Of a stretch of 64,000 bases of DNA, positions 43,601-56,154 are shown in pieces. The stretch lies in the NCBI RefSeq assembly GCF_015706575.1, contig NW_024037062.1, forward strand, positions 740,811 through 804,810, read 5' to 3'. The translations under genes were made by a program, and so were the position numbers. The first letter of the stretch is position 1. The number at the start of each line of letters is the position of its first letter. The notes under the pieces are model-generated. The model was given only the letters and a program-made list of their open reading frames with translations. It searched no databases and was not told the origin of the DNA. Source of the stretch: Patiria miniata (Eukaryota; Echinodermata; Asteroidea; Valvatida; Asterinidae).

Positions 43601-44379
43601 TCGCAATCTATTTAAGGAGTTATTACCCAATGTATATTGGTGCCATCTAGCTGCAGTGTTGACCGCTGGTAGCCAATCTTTGCTGTTACACCTGCTTAAT
43701 TGATTAACTGCTTGCCGGCCTCACCTGCACATTTTCTGTATTTTCCCATTTTAAAATCTCATTAACAATTTTCTCGTGCTGCATTATTACCAGGTCTACC
43801 TGCATGCTCTATCTTTCTGATTCTAGATCCTTTTTTTCATCCGTTCTACTCACATCCCGAACTTGTAAAGCTGTAACCTATCCTCTGTCGCCCCCAACCC
43901 ACCCCTCTCTCCTACCGTCCCTCATTGCCTACCTACTCCATCATCAACTTGCTCGGAACAGGGCAGGCAAAATTACAAACAGGAGGAGGAGAAAAGTACA
44001 ACATATCCGAACCAGCTGCCGATAGCTGGCGTACGAGATCCGATTCAGATGAGGCTAAAATCTCGGCTCCTGATTGCTAGGGTACCGAGGGGGATTTCGA
44101 GACCCATCTTTTCGATCAAGCTCAGCCTGTGCATGTGTACACACTCCGATATTGCCTAGCGAAACCCGACACCGGGATCGCATTTGTCGAAAAGGCAGAG
44201 TCGCGGATGAAACACTCCGGCTCGGCTCTGCCCCGGCATCCAGTTTCAAATCCCCGCTAAGGTCATTACATGTAAAGGATACCCGCCGATCTCGATTCGG
44301 TATTGATTTTTAATTAAAGATGTATTTATTTGTGCTTTGACCGTCCTCCTTTTCTCTCTTTTTCTGTGTGTGGTGGCAG

Positions 44380-44907
44380 GTGTGGTTTAAGAACCGCCGG
44401 GCCAAGTGGAGGAAGAGAGAACGGAACCAGCTGAACGAACTGAAGAACGGCTTCGGCTCGCAGTTCAACGGTCTGATGCAGCCGTTTGACGACGGCTTGT
44501 ACTCCGGCTACTCCTACAACAACTGGGCAGCCAAGTCGGCCAATCCGCTGGGATCGAAAGGCTTCCCTTGGTCACTGAACACTGTCAACCCCTTGGCTGG
44601 AGTCTCCAACCAACCCATGTGTTTCAACCCACAGACGACCATGAGCTCCGGGTTCCCCTCGCCTAACGTCAACGGCGTAATGAGCCACCAGAACTTGAAC
44701 AATTCAGCCGGGGCTGCCGCGGCGGCTTGCCCGTACGCCTCGGTGCCTGCCTCGTCGTACATGTACCGTGAACCTTGCTCAAGCAGTATTGCCACACTTC
44801 GCCTTAAAGCCAAACAGCATTCCGGTATGGGAACCTTCAGCTACCCAGTTCGTCAGAGCCCCACACTATCAGCTTGTCAGTATGCTGGACTAAACGGCCC
44901 CGCATAA
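44380..44907 (+). CDS. pitx: pitx exon 3: recognition helix, conserved tail, OAR motif and stop
   Basis: The acceptor is GGTGGCAG at 44379. The exon opens with [14 protein letters not shown], the end of homeodomain helix 3, with lysine at position 50, which in this class specifies TAATCC binding. A PITX-specific block follows ([14 protein letters not shown], then [10 protein letters not shown]), which separates PITX from the other K50 families Otx and Gsc. The middle is Asn/Ser/Pro-rich with a short polyalanine run. The C-terminus carries an OAR/aristaless motif at 44779-44823 ([15 protein letters not shown]), long-isoform residues 353-367, which in this family tempers activity through intramolecular and partner contacts. 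The stop is TAA at 44905-44907. Total exon coding length is 175 codons, close to vertebrate homologues. No frameshift or missing key residue is seen. Confidence 0.98.
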   Translation: MWFKNRRAKWRKRERNQLNELKNGFGSQFNGLMQPFDDGLYSGYSYNNWAAKSANPLGSKGFPWSLNTVNPLAGVSNQPMCFNPQTTMSSGFPSPNVNGVMSHQNLNNSAGAAAAACPYASVPASSYMYREPCSSSIATLRLKAKQHSGMGTFSYPVRQSPTLSACQYAGLNGPA

Positions 44908-47440
44908 AGACAAACCTTCTTTTGTACAACCTCACAGTATGAAATAATATAGGTTCATTGTAATATAAAAATGAGGTATTCATTATTCATTTTTTCCATT
45001 GGTATAAATCTAGAGTGACGTAGTATTATCTTACAATCGTATACCAAATCACCTTTTTTATAGAAAAAAAGAAAAGAAAAAGTTGTTATGACTTTAGTTT
45101 GGCAGACATGAAGAGTACATGCCTTGAATTGTGGCGAGAAAAAGTGGCAGAAACTTCTCTATCTTGGAAGTTTTTTATTTAAAAGTTTGTTATTTAATAC
45201 GAAACGGAGAGAATGTGTGTGGACAGTGGTTGAGAGAGAGAGAGAGAGGTCGCAATAGTAATATCGATAATGAGAAGTATCGACAATAAGGAAAACCGAT
45301 ACCATGAGTATCGATAGTGCGAAATGTTGAGCCAAGTTAGGCAACATAGAATTACGAGACTGAGTTTCGGAACTCGGAGAATTCGGAAAAGATTTCTGCA
45401 TCATGGAAATGTAGCCAAAGTGACGGATTTAATTTTGGCGATCAGCATTGCATCGCATGTATTTATGTTTGGTTTCATTCATTTCAAACGATATTTGTAC
45501 AGAAGAATGAGTGAGAATTTCTTTTGATTCTTGCAAATTTACAAATGTCATTTAAGAACGATGAAACAAAAGCCCACGACATCAATTTCGTCATTGAGAC
45601 AAAACAATAATCGTACTCATTTTACTTTTCAGGGCTGAATTGATTGAGGTCATGTAGTCCAATGTAATGCTTTTTTTAATCCTCTGGAAAGGAAGATGAG
45701 AGTAAAGAGACATGTTTGCCAGCATTTTACACACATTGTCTGTCTTAATGAGTGGCCTTGCCTTGCGCGCCCAACAGGCCTAATCCTCGTTTCTGATTGG
45801 CTGAGAAGCCTAGTAGCTGCGTTCGCCTGATGAGCCCTGATTGGACGATGGGATGTTGCAAGGTGGCGCTCGCAAATTGAGACGGACAACGTGCGTGCGT
45901 AAATCCCAAAACCTTCGACACTCATTTATTTCTGTGTCGCCCTCGGATTTCTAAAGTGTGGTTTTTGACAAATTCGTAATTCCTTGGTCCAACTGCGTTA
46001 TCCGTTTAGAAAAAAAGGATTTTATATCACGTCAAGAAGAACGTCCCAAGTAATTATCGAGAATTGTAGTAATGAAAGAGGTGTGAAGAACCCGTCTTTG
46101 CGTAAAGACCATAATTTCATGACAGAAGGTTGACACGGTTTCGCCTCGGGGCAGATTAACTAAAACGGTCATTTTTTTGACAAATCGGAATTCACACGTG
46201 TGCTAATTTGTTTTTAAAGTCTGTTTTGTGCCGTGCACTTTTGCTGTAATCTAATTGTATTGTTTTTACATCGTTTATTGCCAGTTATTGTAGGTTATTG
46301 GTTTATCCCAGTACATTTTTAAAAAACGGGAAGTTGAAATCGATTCGTTATTCTTACTCACTTGATAAACGTTTAATAAACAACTTTTGGGTTGGTTATT
46401 ATTTCATTTTCTTGGGTATTTTTTTTTGCACAAGTACTACGCATATTTGTTTCACAATTCTGTGATGTTACACATGATAATAAGTAATCTTGGTTTAAAT
46501 TGGACAAAAAATACAAGATTCTGTCCTTATTTGGTATATTTTTACGTTTTCTGGTGATGATCCTTTTTTAAATCTGTTTTGGGCCATTTTTATTATTTTT
46601 TTATCAAATTTTTCATTTAGTTTTTCAACTCATGTTTGAGTAACGTTACGGTTGCACTAACAGAAATATAGCGCAGAACTTTATATGAGTATGTGTTTGT
46701 AATACACTTCAGTGATTTTTTTTCCCAAATAACATGCTGGATTCCTGTTTTGCCCAGAAATCACGTTTTTGATAAAACAGTTTGCGAAACACCACAATTT
46801 TTTTGATAACAGTGCTCATTGTTCATATACCATGACATTTTGGGTTTAGAAAGGTTACCTTCTTTTTTTTCCACAATTATTTATTTTTCTCTGAAAGCAG
46901 CCAGCTTCTAAATCTGGGTGAAAGAATGCATACGTGAATGGGAGTTTGGCATTTCATTTGTGCATGCATATCAGTGTCTCTATGCACTTGGAGTTTAGGC
47001 GGGAACACAATCCTTTATCTTTTATATCTGTACAATTGAAGCTGCTGTGTGATTGGTCATTGTGTTATGTATCGCTCAATCTGATTGGCCGTTGTTCTAT
47101 TTTTGATTTTTAAAAATAGGTGAATTGAATGATGGCCCTTCGGTCTATCTTTGCAAGTTGGTGCATTCTATTTTTTTTTCGGGTTTGCTTCCGTTTTGAC
47201 TGCTTTATTAATCTTCAAGCCTGGGACTTTGTGTATTAAAAAAAAAATCATCTTCGAATTTATCATCGGAAAAATAAATTGTCTCAACAAATTTCGATCA
47301 TAGTGAACTTGTAATGAGTAAGTAAACGGTTTAAACTATTATAATTGTTTTCAGCATTTTTCTTTAAAAAAAATAACACATGGTTTTGTGAAAGGTTTTT
47401 TATCAGACTTGTGAAATATTATGAAATGAAATAATAAAAA
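44908..47440 (+). other. pitx: pitx 3' UTR and candidate poly(A) signals
   Basis: AT-rich sequence directly after the stop codon with no coding potential that I recognise. Canonical AATAAA hexamers lie at 46375-46380, 47273-47278 and 47433-47438, so a 3' UTR of about 1.5-2.5 kb is plausible; which signal is used cannot be decided here. A GA dinucleotide run sits at 45232-45248. Four TGATTGG heptamers (45794, 45838, 47050, 47082) fall in this stretch and may be NF-Y-type or PBC-type sites, or chance. Confidence 0.5.
45232..45248. repeat. GA microsatellite
   Basis: About eight GA units in the region downstream of the pitx stop. Confidence 0.9.
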
Positions 47441-50400
47441 AAATTATCGAAGAGAAAAACGTTTGACTCTCACCCGATTGTCAATGGACCCTTCCTGCCT
47501 GGCAATCAAACAGTGCGAATTGGCCAATTAGATCACGAGTTTTTAGTCAGGTGACCAAACTCGGCCACTTGCACTGCGAGAAATGCACACAAACCAAAGT
47601 GGGCGGGGCTTATAGCCACTTCCGGAACAGCCCAATATTTGTGTAAGGGGGAAAATAGAATGAAAATGAATAGGCATACAAGGCACAAAGACAGATTGCA
47701 AAAAAAACCTGAATGTGTGTATTGGCGCTCGTGATAGTCAAAAGAAAGATGTGAAAGCCCAGTCCATTTAAAAGAAGGGGGAGATCATCCTGAAAGCGAT
47801 ATACAGGAAGCAGGACAAGAACCGCTCCAAAATGGGAGGAGAAAAGAGGAAAAAAGAAGGGGGGGTAAGAACTGTCTTGGCAGCGTGCATCACGAGCCTG
47901 ACAGCCCGGCAGACGGGACGGCATCGCAAGTCATCAACGACGATAATCGCCGCTTGATTGTGTCTAGTCCCCAGTGACTTCCTATTGCAAACAAGCTCGC
48001 GTCCGGACCGGCACACAAAAAAAGCATCAACGGTCGCCCCCAGCGGGAGGGGGAAAAGGGAGACAGAATGTAGGAGGGGGATGCCAGACGAGGAGGAAAT
48101 AAAGAAGTCAAGAAAATATTGATAATAGAGTCATCACACTCGTACCGCCACTTCAGTCACGTTTCGCTTGTCACGGATGATGATGAACCGGAAGAAAATC
48201 GAGAGAAATTCCCTCATGCATCGACACGAGGTTTTTTTCTGTTCATTGTGCGTATAGCGAGATGTACATTAGTTACTCGTGCGCCTCTCTTGGGATCTGT
48301 TACCGGGGATGCTCGCGTCTGTGCCCGGTGTATCACGACGAGCGAGCCCCGGTGGATCGGAACACCCGTGGAGAATTCTTTTCAGTTTTCGGATTACGGC
48401 TTATTTTGACAACATCCGCTCTCTAATTATTCACCGGCCAATTTGTCACCAAAAACAGTAATTTTCCGCTCGATGACTCCCACGCCTGATTTTCGGGAGG
48501 TTAATGGGGAAGGCCAGAAAGCCAAAACAAGCGCTTGCTGTCGCGGTTTAGTGCCTTTGATCTTATAATTGATTTATTCATGACACTGCAGGAGAAGAAT
48601 TGTCCACATTTGAAAATGTCGAAATTCCTATATTCATTTTGACCAATGCAGTGCTATACTCACGATCGCTTATTTAATTATGAACTCCAGAATTTACCTA
48701 AGATCAGTTCCAGCATTATATAAAAGAAAATGTTAAGTCTGTGACAGAGCCAATTAATCATGATATCTAATTAATGATTTAGAGAAATGATCCAAAACTC
48801 CTAGTCTGTAATCTCCTTGACCATTACTAGATGATGGACGTATACGATTTGAAAAATAATTTATCAGGTTTACTCACTGAGCTCTTTAAGTACAAAGCAA
48901 ATGCCTGAGTTGTATAAAGTCCGTGACGCTGGAATAGCCCAAATGTTATAATCATAACGGGGAGTGGCAATGTATCATTCTTTCTTTTTAAAACAGAAAT
49001 ATCGTCACTTATCACAGTGATAAGCGGATTTTGTTTCCTTTTAAGATTAATTCTGTTTATCTTTTATGTTTTTGACGTAGTTTAAGGTGTCATCAGTCCG
49101 TTGTCTTTCCCTTTTGAGAACAACGCTCACACGAGTCCCCGGCCCCTTCCCTTGCTTGTCTGTTCGTCACTCTATCTCCGGCTCACTGCCTGACACTGCA
49201 TCGCTGAATAGTATAACTTACAGTCAGTGGCTAATGTGAAGTACGGGCAACTCGACGGATGACCGTGTCTCAGCGAGTTTTTCCCCCAGGTGGTCTGCGC
49301 TCATCGGCCCCATCACTAATCCCCTCCACTCGGTGTCAAGATACCGGGTGGGGAAAAATCGACTTGGAGAACCATGTCCTTGAGAAGAGGAAAGCAGGGG
49401 TGAATTATACCGCAGTTGTCCCAAGTGCGTGGCCCCAAGGAATAGACAGTGCTTGTCGCCCTTATTAACGTCAAAATTAGCGAGCCAGAACATTTTCCAT
49501 AACTCTACCCCCCAAAAAACCAAAATAAATGTCTTGCTTATGCCTTGTCCACCAGTAAGTACTCATGCCTGACGACTTTGCCATCACAGATGTGCAGTAA
49601 TACAGTCCTCTATCTCGGTGTGATGGATGAACTCTATAGCCACCGGCTTATTTGTCTGTCTCCCGAAATGACTAATAGTTTTAATAGAATGCATAAGGCC
49701 ATTCTGAGGCTATTTTGTATTCATGAGGTGCCCCTCCGTGTTCTATTGTTGTCAGGCCGATATAACCTTTCTATACCATACGGGGCTCCTCCATCAAACC
49801 CTGGAAAGGGACGAATCATGAGGTAGAATTGATGGGATAATATCTTCAAATCCAAACACATCATTGAGAGGACTGTGCCTCCCTCCTGGGAATCGGCAAC
49901 ACAAGATGCAATTACAAGGGTAATGTACAATCGCCATTTGACGGGGGAAGAGGTTCAATTGTTCTCGTCTGGTCTGCGATGATCGTACCATAATTTGCCC
50001 TTCAGCCAGGTTTCAATGGACATCGTTGGGGAAAATAGAAAGCTATGACTGTCAATGCAGCCTTTTTAATGGGACGTGTAGCTGATGTTTATGTTCATCA
50101 TTACGTTGCAGACCAGTATAGTGATAATTGCGCGCACTTCCCAAAGTTATTAAAAATACTCACAACTCTACAAGGTGTTTGAGACACACATCAAATTAAA
50201 GCTTATTTCATCATCTTTCATTTTCCGTTCAATTTTCTGGGGTTCAACCATGTCTTTTGGGAGAAAATTCCATCCAAAGATGATCACCCCTAAAAACAGG
50301 CCTGAAGCCCATCGCCATTTTGAAAGCGGATGCCTACGCTTCATTGCAAAACTATAAAGCCATTTTAGAGGCTAATTTCATCTGAACATTTCATACTAAT

Positions 50401-51360
50401 ACGAGCTGGCAGTCCTCTACACGACTTTCCTCTTTTCTTTTTTTTACAAATCGTCAAGTTCGCGACCCTCAAAATGCTCTAATACCGGAGCATTTGAGGG
50501 CATGCAAATCGTGATTTGGCCGGCGAAGGCAGTTTGGAGCCTATTTTACACTTAAAGTGTATCATTTTTGTAAATTCCTGCATGACATCTCACTCTTGCC
50601 GTTAGTGTCTGATTCATGCAGATCGTTTTTAACTTGTTTTTAAGTTCAACTGTGTCTTTGTTATGTGTCTTGTTTTGATAAGTGGGACTTTGACATAATA
50701 TCTGAGGCGTTCTGGCAACATAAGACAAAACCGGGCAAAGGCATAGTGGAGAAATAATGCAAAAAACCTAAATGGGGGTGATTTTTTTGATTCTCGGATT
50801 TATTGACATTGTAATCTTTGATATGTCTATACACAAATTATAAGGAAATGGTATAAAAATCGTGAAATAAAAGTGTTTTTTTAAGGATAAACAATTATGA
50901 TTTTTCATTTTCACGACTAAAAGACTCGAATTGTGAAGGCCCTTTTCTCGGTATTGTACTTTTATGACATATCGATAAATGCGAATTTTAAACAGCCATA
51001 ACTTGTCAATGGAATGTCCGATTGAAGTGAAACAAACAGTATTGTAAAGAGATTTCTTTCTGTTCCTAATACCCACAAACCCTCATTTCGACGTCTGCCT
51101 ACTTCTGTTTCACTTTGCCAGAATACCTCATATATGCACTTATAACTGCACTTCATCGACCAAACCAAAAAAAACCTACCAAAGTAATAAGCAACAAAAT
51201 AAATGAACAATAGACCTTAACCGTTAAGGCGGAGTCGAGGGGCAATGGTTTTTGTATGGCGTAGATATGCATGGGTAAACCTTTTGTACTAGATTACAAT
51301 AACAAAAAAACCACTCTCTGAGATATACCTGCAACGCATCAGGTCTATTTCGTATAGCGT
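47441..51360. other. downstream flank of pitx
   Basis: No gene recognised. GC-richer patches at 47880-48100 and 48270-48370; a homeodomain-site-like cluster of three ATTA-core words (AATTAATCATGATATC, CTAATTAATGATT) at 48752-48785; a short hairpin CTCAAAATGCTC/GAGCATTTGAG at 50469-50499. Confidence 0.4.
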
Positions 51361-51570
51361 CAGTGCAACAAGGTCTTAACTCGATTCTGCAATAAAGTTG
51401 TATCTCGCGCGAATACGCTCCGTGCGGGGAGGTCGTGTCTCACGCATCGCGACGTCCATTGACTCTGTGTGTACATTCGGGTTATTTTAAGCGAGATACG
51501 ACCTTTTGACATTGAAAACTCGCGTTTCGCGTACATGACGCCATTTAGGAGATACGACCTGGTTGCACGG
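51361..51570. mobile_element. small inverted-repeat element candidate
   Basis: GTGCAACAAGGTC (51363-51375) and GACCTGGTTGCAC (51556-51568) are inverted with one mismatch. Internal GTATCTCGCG and GCGAGATAC words pair as well. About 206 bp. Confidence 0.5.
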
Positions 51571-51627
51571 ACACGACGATTTGAATTTGTATCTGAGAAT
51601 TTGTATTCCTGGCACGTATGCCTCTAG

Positions 51628-52112
51628 TCAAAAGTGCAGTACCACCGTCGACTCGGGCTCAGTGACCCGAACCGCGGCTAGGCCTGCATTTAACATTACC
51701 GAACATGAAATGAAAATCGATCATGGAGTGAACATCGTGCCACATGTTACATATGTTGCCCGTCATTGTCTAAATACGGTGCGCGAAATCATGTTTGTCG
51801 GCATTTAGAAAAAGTGCCGCACAGTGCAAAGCAACATATCGTTTGAATGAAATAACTAAATGAATGTGCAGGCAGTTCCGAGGACTAATTAACTAAAGTA
51901 CAAAACTGACGAGCACACACACATTCGCAAGGCAGTCTGGGTATGGATCACAACCAAACCAGGCAATTTGTGCACAGACCTCTGCGGTTGAGAACCAGTT
52001 TAAACTGTCCGGTCGTCCCTCCTTTCTCTATACACATCAAAAATTAAGTGATCATCTTGTCACACATTGTTGCATATGTGATTTTAATTGTAATTATTAA
52101 AAAATAATAACA
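51628..52112 (+). repeat. locally duplicated block, unit 1
   Basis: Direct copy of 53105-53938. Common ordered words are ACCGAACATGAAATGA, ACCCGTCATT/GCCCGTCATT, TTCCGAGGACTAAT, AACGAGCAC/GACGAGCAC, TCTGG-TATGGAT and ATCTTGTC-C-CATTG. Noncoding in all frames as far as I can see. Confidence 0.75.
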
Positions 52113-52660
52113 ATATTTTCTTAAAGCCTGAGGACAATTTTGAAGAAGTCCCTTTTTTTGGATTCCTCAAGTTACAGCCTGAACCACGATCCTGAAACTG
52201 GACATGGAAGAGCCAATAATTGGCCAATCAGAATCTAGATTTCAAGCTCTCTCATTCAACACTGACCAATCGCATTCGTTGCTCTGAGCCTGGTGACTGG
52301 TACCTTGAAAGAAGTTTCAAGATGTGTTCTCTGTCGCCATATAAGGGGCCTTCGTGATGGAATTGATAGCGTGACCGGATTGGTCTCTAGCTGTCACATG
52401 ACTCAGAAATAGAACATGACGCGTTGACGAAAGCCTAACCCCATACACACGATTGCATACTTGGGTCACAACATCTACGTTGGACAATTTAGTCCAGATA
52501 CTGGATAACACGCCTGGTGTTGACATTTTCAAAATGCAGGCAATGATTGATGAACTCAAACCTTCAAAAACTGATAACAAGCACAAGTATTTTGTTGGTA
52601 AATAAAAACTAGTTTACGTTCAGAAATACCCAAGCTGTTGCGAGTATATCCGATAAGGTT

Positions 52661-52812
52661 TAATATCCGAGTGTCAACGAAATGTATTTGGTAAATGTTC
52701 GGACATTTTCGGAAACGGGCAGGATCCTGCATGTTAATTTTTTGGCCGTGGCGGCTACTTGACTTAAATTTTGTCGGAACCGTCAGAATCTTTTGGCCTG
52801 GGAACCAGACAA
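52661..52812 (+). repeat. dispersed repeat, copy B (paired with 37745-37903)
   Basis: Second copy of the family described at 37745-37903. It sits inside the locally duplicated region 51.6-53.9 kb but belongs to a different repeat family. Confidence 0.7.
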
Positions 52813-52834
52813 TATATGCCATTTTCGCCATTTT

Positions 52835-52925
52835 GTGAGAATTTGAATTCCTGATAAGTAGACCCCTATAATCAAAGGCCAAGTTTGCGCAAAGACCAGC
52901 GGTGAACTAGTTTATTTTATGTATT
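52835..52925 (+). repeat. locally duplicated block, partial unit
   Basis: GAGAATTTG-ATTCCTG and then GCAAAGACCAGCGGTGAACTAGTTT match the beginning and a later part of unit 1 (GAGAATTTGTATTCCTG at 51595 and GCACAGACCTCTGCGGTTGA at 51972), so this is a copy with a large internal deletion. Confidence 0.5.
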
Positions 52926-53104
52926 TTTTTTTATTCACTAAGCTATAAACATTGCTATTGATAACCAGCGATTGATCACGGTGCGACCAGCCGCAGTAGG
53001 CTGGTTCCAAATAGTCGACTAGCGTAATCCAACCATCGTCGACTAGACAGAGTTCGGGCTAACTTAGTCGGACCATGGTTAACAATAGTTCTTGCGCTAA
53101 CTGG

Positions 53105-53938
53105 CACAGGTGCAGTGGCATCGTCAACTCAAGCTCAGCCCCAGCTTCCCCCAGAAGGTTAACCCGGCCTAGTTATTCCACCGAAGCGCGGTGACCAAAG
53201 CCGCGAATGCACCTGCATTTAGCATCACCGAACATGAAATGAGAACAGGGGCCAATTTCTTAGAGCTGCTAAGCACAACATTTTGCTTAGCATGAAAAGT
53301 CTTCCTTGGCAAAAACAGGATTACCAGCCAAATAGCCATTGTGATGTATAGTGCTTGTGATTGGTATTCAGCTGCTGTTTGCTTAGCATGACAATCACAT
53401 GGAGTTTTGGCTGGTAACCTGCTTTTATAAGCCAGACTTTTTCTGTGCTAAGCAAATTTGTTACATTACCCGTCATTATTTAATATCGTCCATGGAAATC
53501 CTGTAAATCGACATTAAGCAACACATTTGCATGTTCAGGAGCCACGGGGCATTTCCGAGGACTAATATTAACAAAAAATATACAAACTAACGAGCACGTT
53601 TACTGAGTACAAAGAAACTTGGTTTGACAATAGAAGTTGGAAAGGTCAAAAATCATGTGAGGCACATGCATATGTTGATTGAAATCTATGTATAATGTTG
53701 TACTAACTGAAAGCGAAATGTGTTCTCTTAATAAACATTTTTGATGTTGGCAAGGTATTCTGGATATGGATGACAAACAAACAGGGGAATTCTTGCACAA
53801 TCCTAGCCTCTGGGGTTGAAAACAAGTCAACAGTTTCATTTAATTCATCAGTTTATATTATAACCATGTACATCCATAATTTAGGGATAATCTTGTCGCG
53901 CATTGCTACATCGATGATTTGAAATATAATAATTTTTT
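53105..53938 (+). repeat. locally duplicated block, unit 2, with insertions
   Basis: Same block as 51628-52112, lengthened by two inserts: a GCTTAGCA-rich element at 53248-53460 and an AT-rich segment at about 53600-53748. The inserts are absent from unit 1. Confidence 0.75.
53248..53460. mobile_element. GCTTAGCA-type MITE, copy 1
   Basis: AATTTCTTAGAGCTGCTAAGC at the left and TGTGCTAAGCAAATT at the right are inverted ends, with further TTGCTTAGCATG words inside. It interrupts unit 2 of the local duplication. A related stretch is at 62508-62646. Confidence 0.65.
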
Positions 53939-54139
53939 TTTAAAAATCACCTTTGAAGTTATTCTACATGAAGAAAGAAAAGTTGCTCGGCGATATTTTT
54001 TTGTTTACCATCTTGTTGACATCCTGGCCCAAATGAGTAATAAGCGCAATAATGACACAAAGATTTAAACAGATCGTATGCGTCCATTCAGCCGTTCACA
54101 ATAATTTTGCACACAACTTCAGCCGGATTGATTGGAATT

Positions 54140-54445
54140 TATTTTATTAAAAGATTGCAACACTATGGTGTTTTGTATGTATATTCGCCCTGTACAAGGC
54201 TAGAAGCCACTCCATGTACAGGGCTACAAAAGAAATAAAAAGAAGACTTAGTGCTCAGGAAAACTGAAGGTAGGAATTAACATTCCTCTTGAAACAGGAC
54301 AGATCATAGGTTGGAGGGAAACAAGCACCAGGCAAGGAATTCCAAAGAGATGCAGCACATGGGGGAAAAAGGTATTGGAATGTCCTTTTGTTCAACATCT
54401 CGGCGCTGCAACAGTACATGAATGAGAACCAATCGAAATGCACAC
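54140..54445 (-). mobile_element. LINE reverse-transcriptase 3' end, truncated
   Basis: The - strand frame 54443-54255 reads FPPCAASLWNSLPGACFPP and then DLSCFKRNVNSYL before a stop. The pattern WNSLP followed ~15 residues later by FK and a short tail is the signature C-terminus of CR1/L2/jockey-type LINE ORF2 proteins. A short 3' UTR (contains CCTTGTACAGGGC) and an AATAAAATAAA tail follow at 54140-54150. Upstream sequence to about 54790 may extend it in shifted frames, so the copy is dead. Confidence 0.7.
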
Positions 54446-55174
54446 TTTCTATTCAAATATTTGAAATGACTTGAAGTTCTAGAACCCGATTCCCCTGCAT
54501 TCGTTTCTACAGGACATCGTGCTGAACCACACATGGGATTACCATGATTATAAGCTTACAATATCGCCATGGATAAAATGGAAAAAGGAGGTCAGTTTGA
54601 CTACCAAATGAGCAGTTTATTTCTGTTCCAGCAAGTGGAATGGGGTTTGTTTTGGTAGAAGGTAGCTCGGAGAGATATATTTTTTTTGGAAAGGGAAGGG
54701 CATACCGTCCCCATTCCTGACCATTGAGGCAGATCCCGCAATGTCGCCAGGCCGTCACCGGCCTGAATACTACGGGTGGTTCAAGCAAAGGACACGGTCG
54801 ACCCTCCAGCTACGCAGGCTCCCAAACTGTACCAACATATAGGAGGTAAGAGACAACCTTTATTTTGAATGCCTGTATTTTGCTGAATTAATCACTGCGT
54901 TGGCTTTGTGCTGTTGCAGTGGAGAGTAGCGGGCCTGTTGTTACCCCGCTGAATAAAGTCATATTTTTCACTCTATCCGACTGACGGCTCAAACACCTGT
55001 CATCGAGAGAGAGAGAAAATTCCATTTAGTACGATATCAGTTACGAGGAATGACGACAAGTCTTGAATGGTTCCGACTTTTTGGCCCCACGGCTTTCATT
55101 GTGTGAATTCTTCGATGGAAATTTGTAGCGGTTACGCAAGGGCGGCAGTTTTGAGAATATCCGCCATCTATTAT
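54446..55174. other. downstream flank, no gene seen
   Basis: May contain more of the broken LINE on the - strand (to about 54790), but I recognise no motif there. A GAGA run lies at 55004-55014. Confidence 0.35.
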
Positions 55175-55683
55175 GTCGCAACCTTGTCCCCAGCGCTTAC
55201 TATATTTCCAACCTCGGTTCCAATAGCAAACCCTGGACAGGAAACTTGCTTCCTGTATCCTGATTCGATACCGCAATTGGCTAGTAATGGATCTATATCG
55301 TGTAGTTGGTGTTGTTATTTCCAATGTGCATTACGTGTTTTCACGACCATTGTAATTATTACTCCACACCTTCTCAAAAATAATCCTTTCATTTCCAATT
55401 TGCTCATATTAATATGAAATGTGATACTGCACATCAGATTGTAACATTGTAACTTCGAGAAAAAAAATTTTTCGTAACCCACGGCGCGACGAATTGATTC
55501 TGTTTTTACCTCAGCCACCGCATACAAAAACAAACGCTAATGTAACGCACAGGCAGGCACCAGACTATTCCTCATTTGCAAACGTGTTCAAAAATCGTGC
55601 ACATGCAAATGATCCAATACCAGGGTGAGAGAGCAGGTAGTGGTGGGAGCGTACTGCTCGACACCCTGGAAACGAGGTTGATT
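55175..55683 (+). repeat. ~500-bp interspersed element, copy 2
   Basis: Same family as 908-1322, and an inverted partner of 56155-56672. Starts near CAACCTTGTCCCCAGCGCTT and ends CACCCTGGAAACGAGGTTG. Confidence 0.85.
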
Positions 55684-56154
55684 ATGTCGATGCTGTGAGT
55701 GAGCTTAGTTGCCATCACTGGAGTAATGTAAACAAACGACACAAACTGACGAACATTATTACTTCCTCGTTTCGCAGAGTGCATCATGCTTATGCCATAG
55801 ACCATGTTACATTTTGTATACAAATTGGGATGTTGTGGTCACGTGATGCCACTTTCAGCAAACTATTCTCTTCTGCACTGCATGAGTATCTCTTGAAATG
55901 TGATTGGTGCAAAAGTGGTGACGTAAAATGTTTAATGTGGGCCAAATAAAATGCAATAGATGCTTAATTGTTTGGGTTGCCTGTCGGTATGACGTCACAG
56001 GTCACATGGTCTATAGTACAAACTTCAAGCAAATCAACTCTGTAAATCAACTCAATGAACAAATTATAACGTGTATAAAGTGCCAGTCAGCCGGTCGTGT
56101 GACGTCATAATTATTCAAAAAGAAAATATAAATTGAGGAACTTAAATAAGCTAT

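Noticed and set aside
44514..44813. 99-codon - strand frame antisense to pitx exon 3
   Set aside because: Shadow of the strongly supported PITX C-terminal coding sequence.
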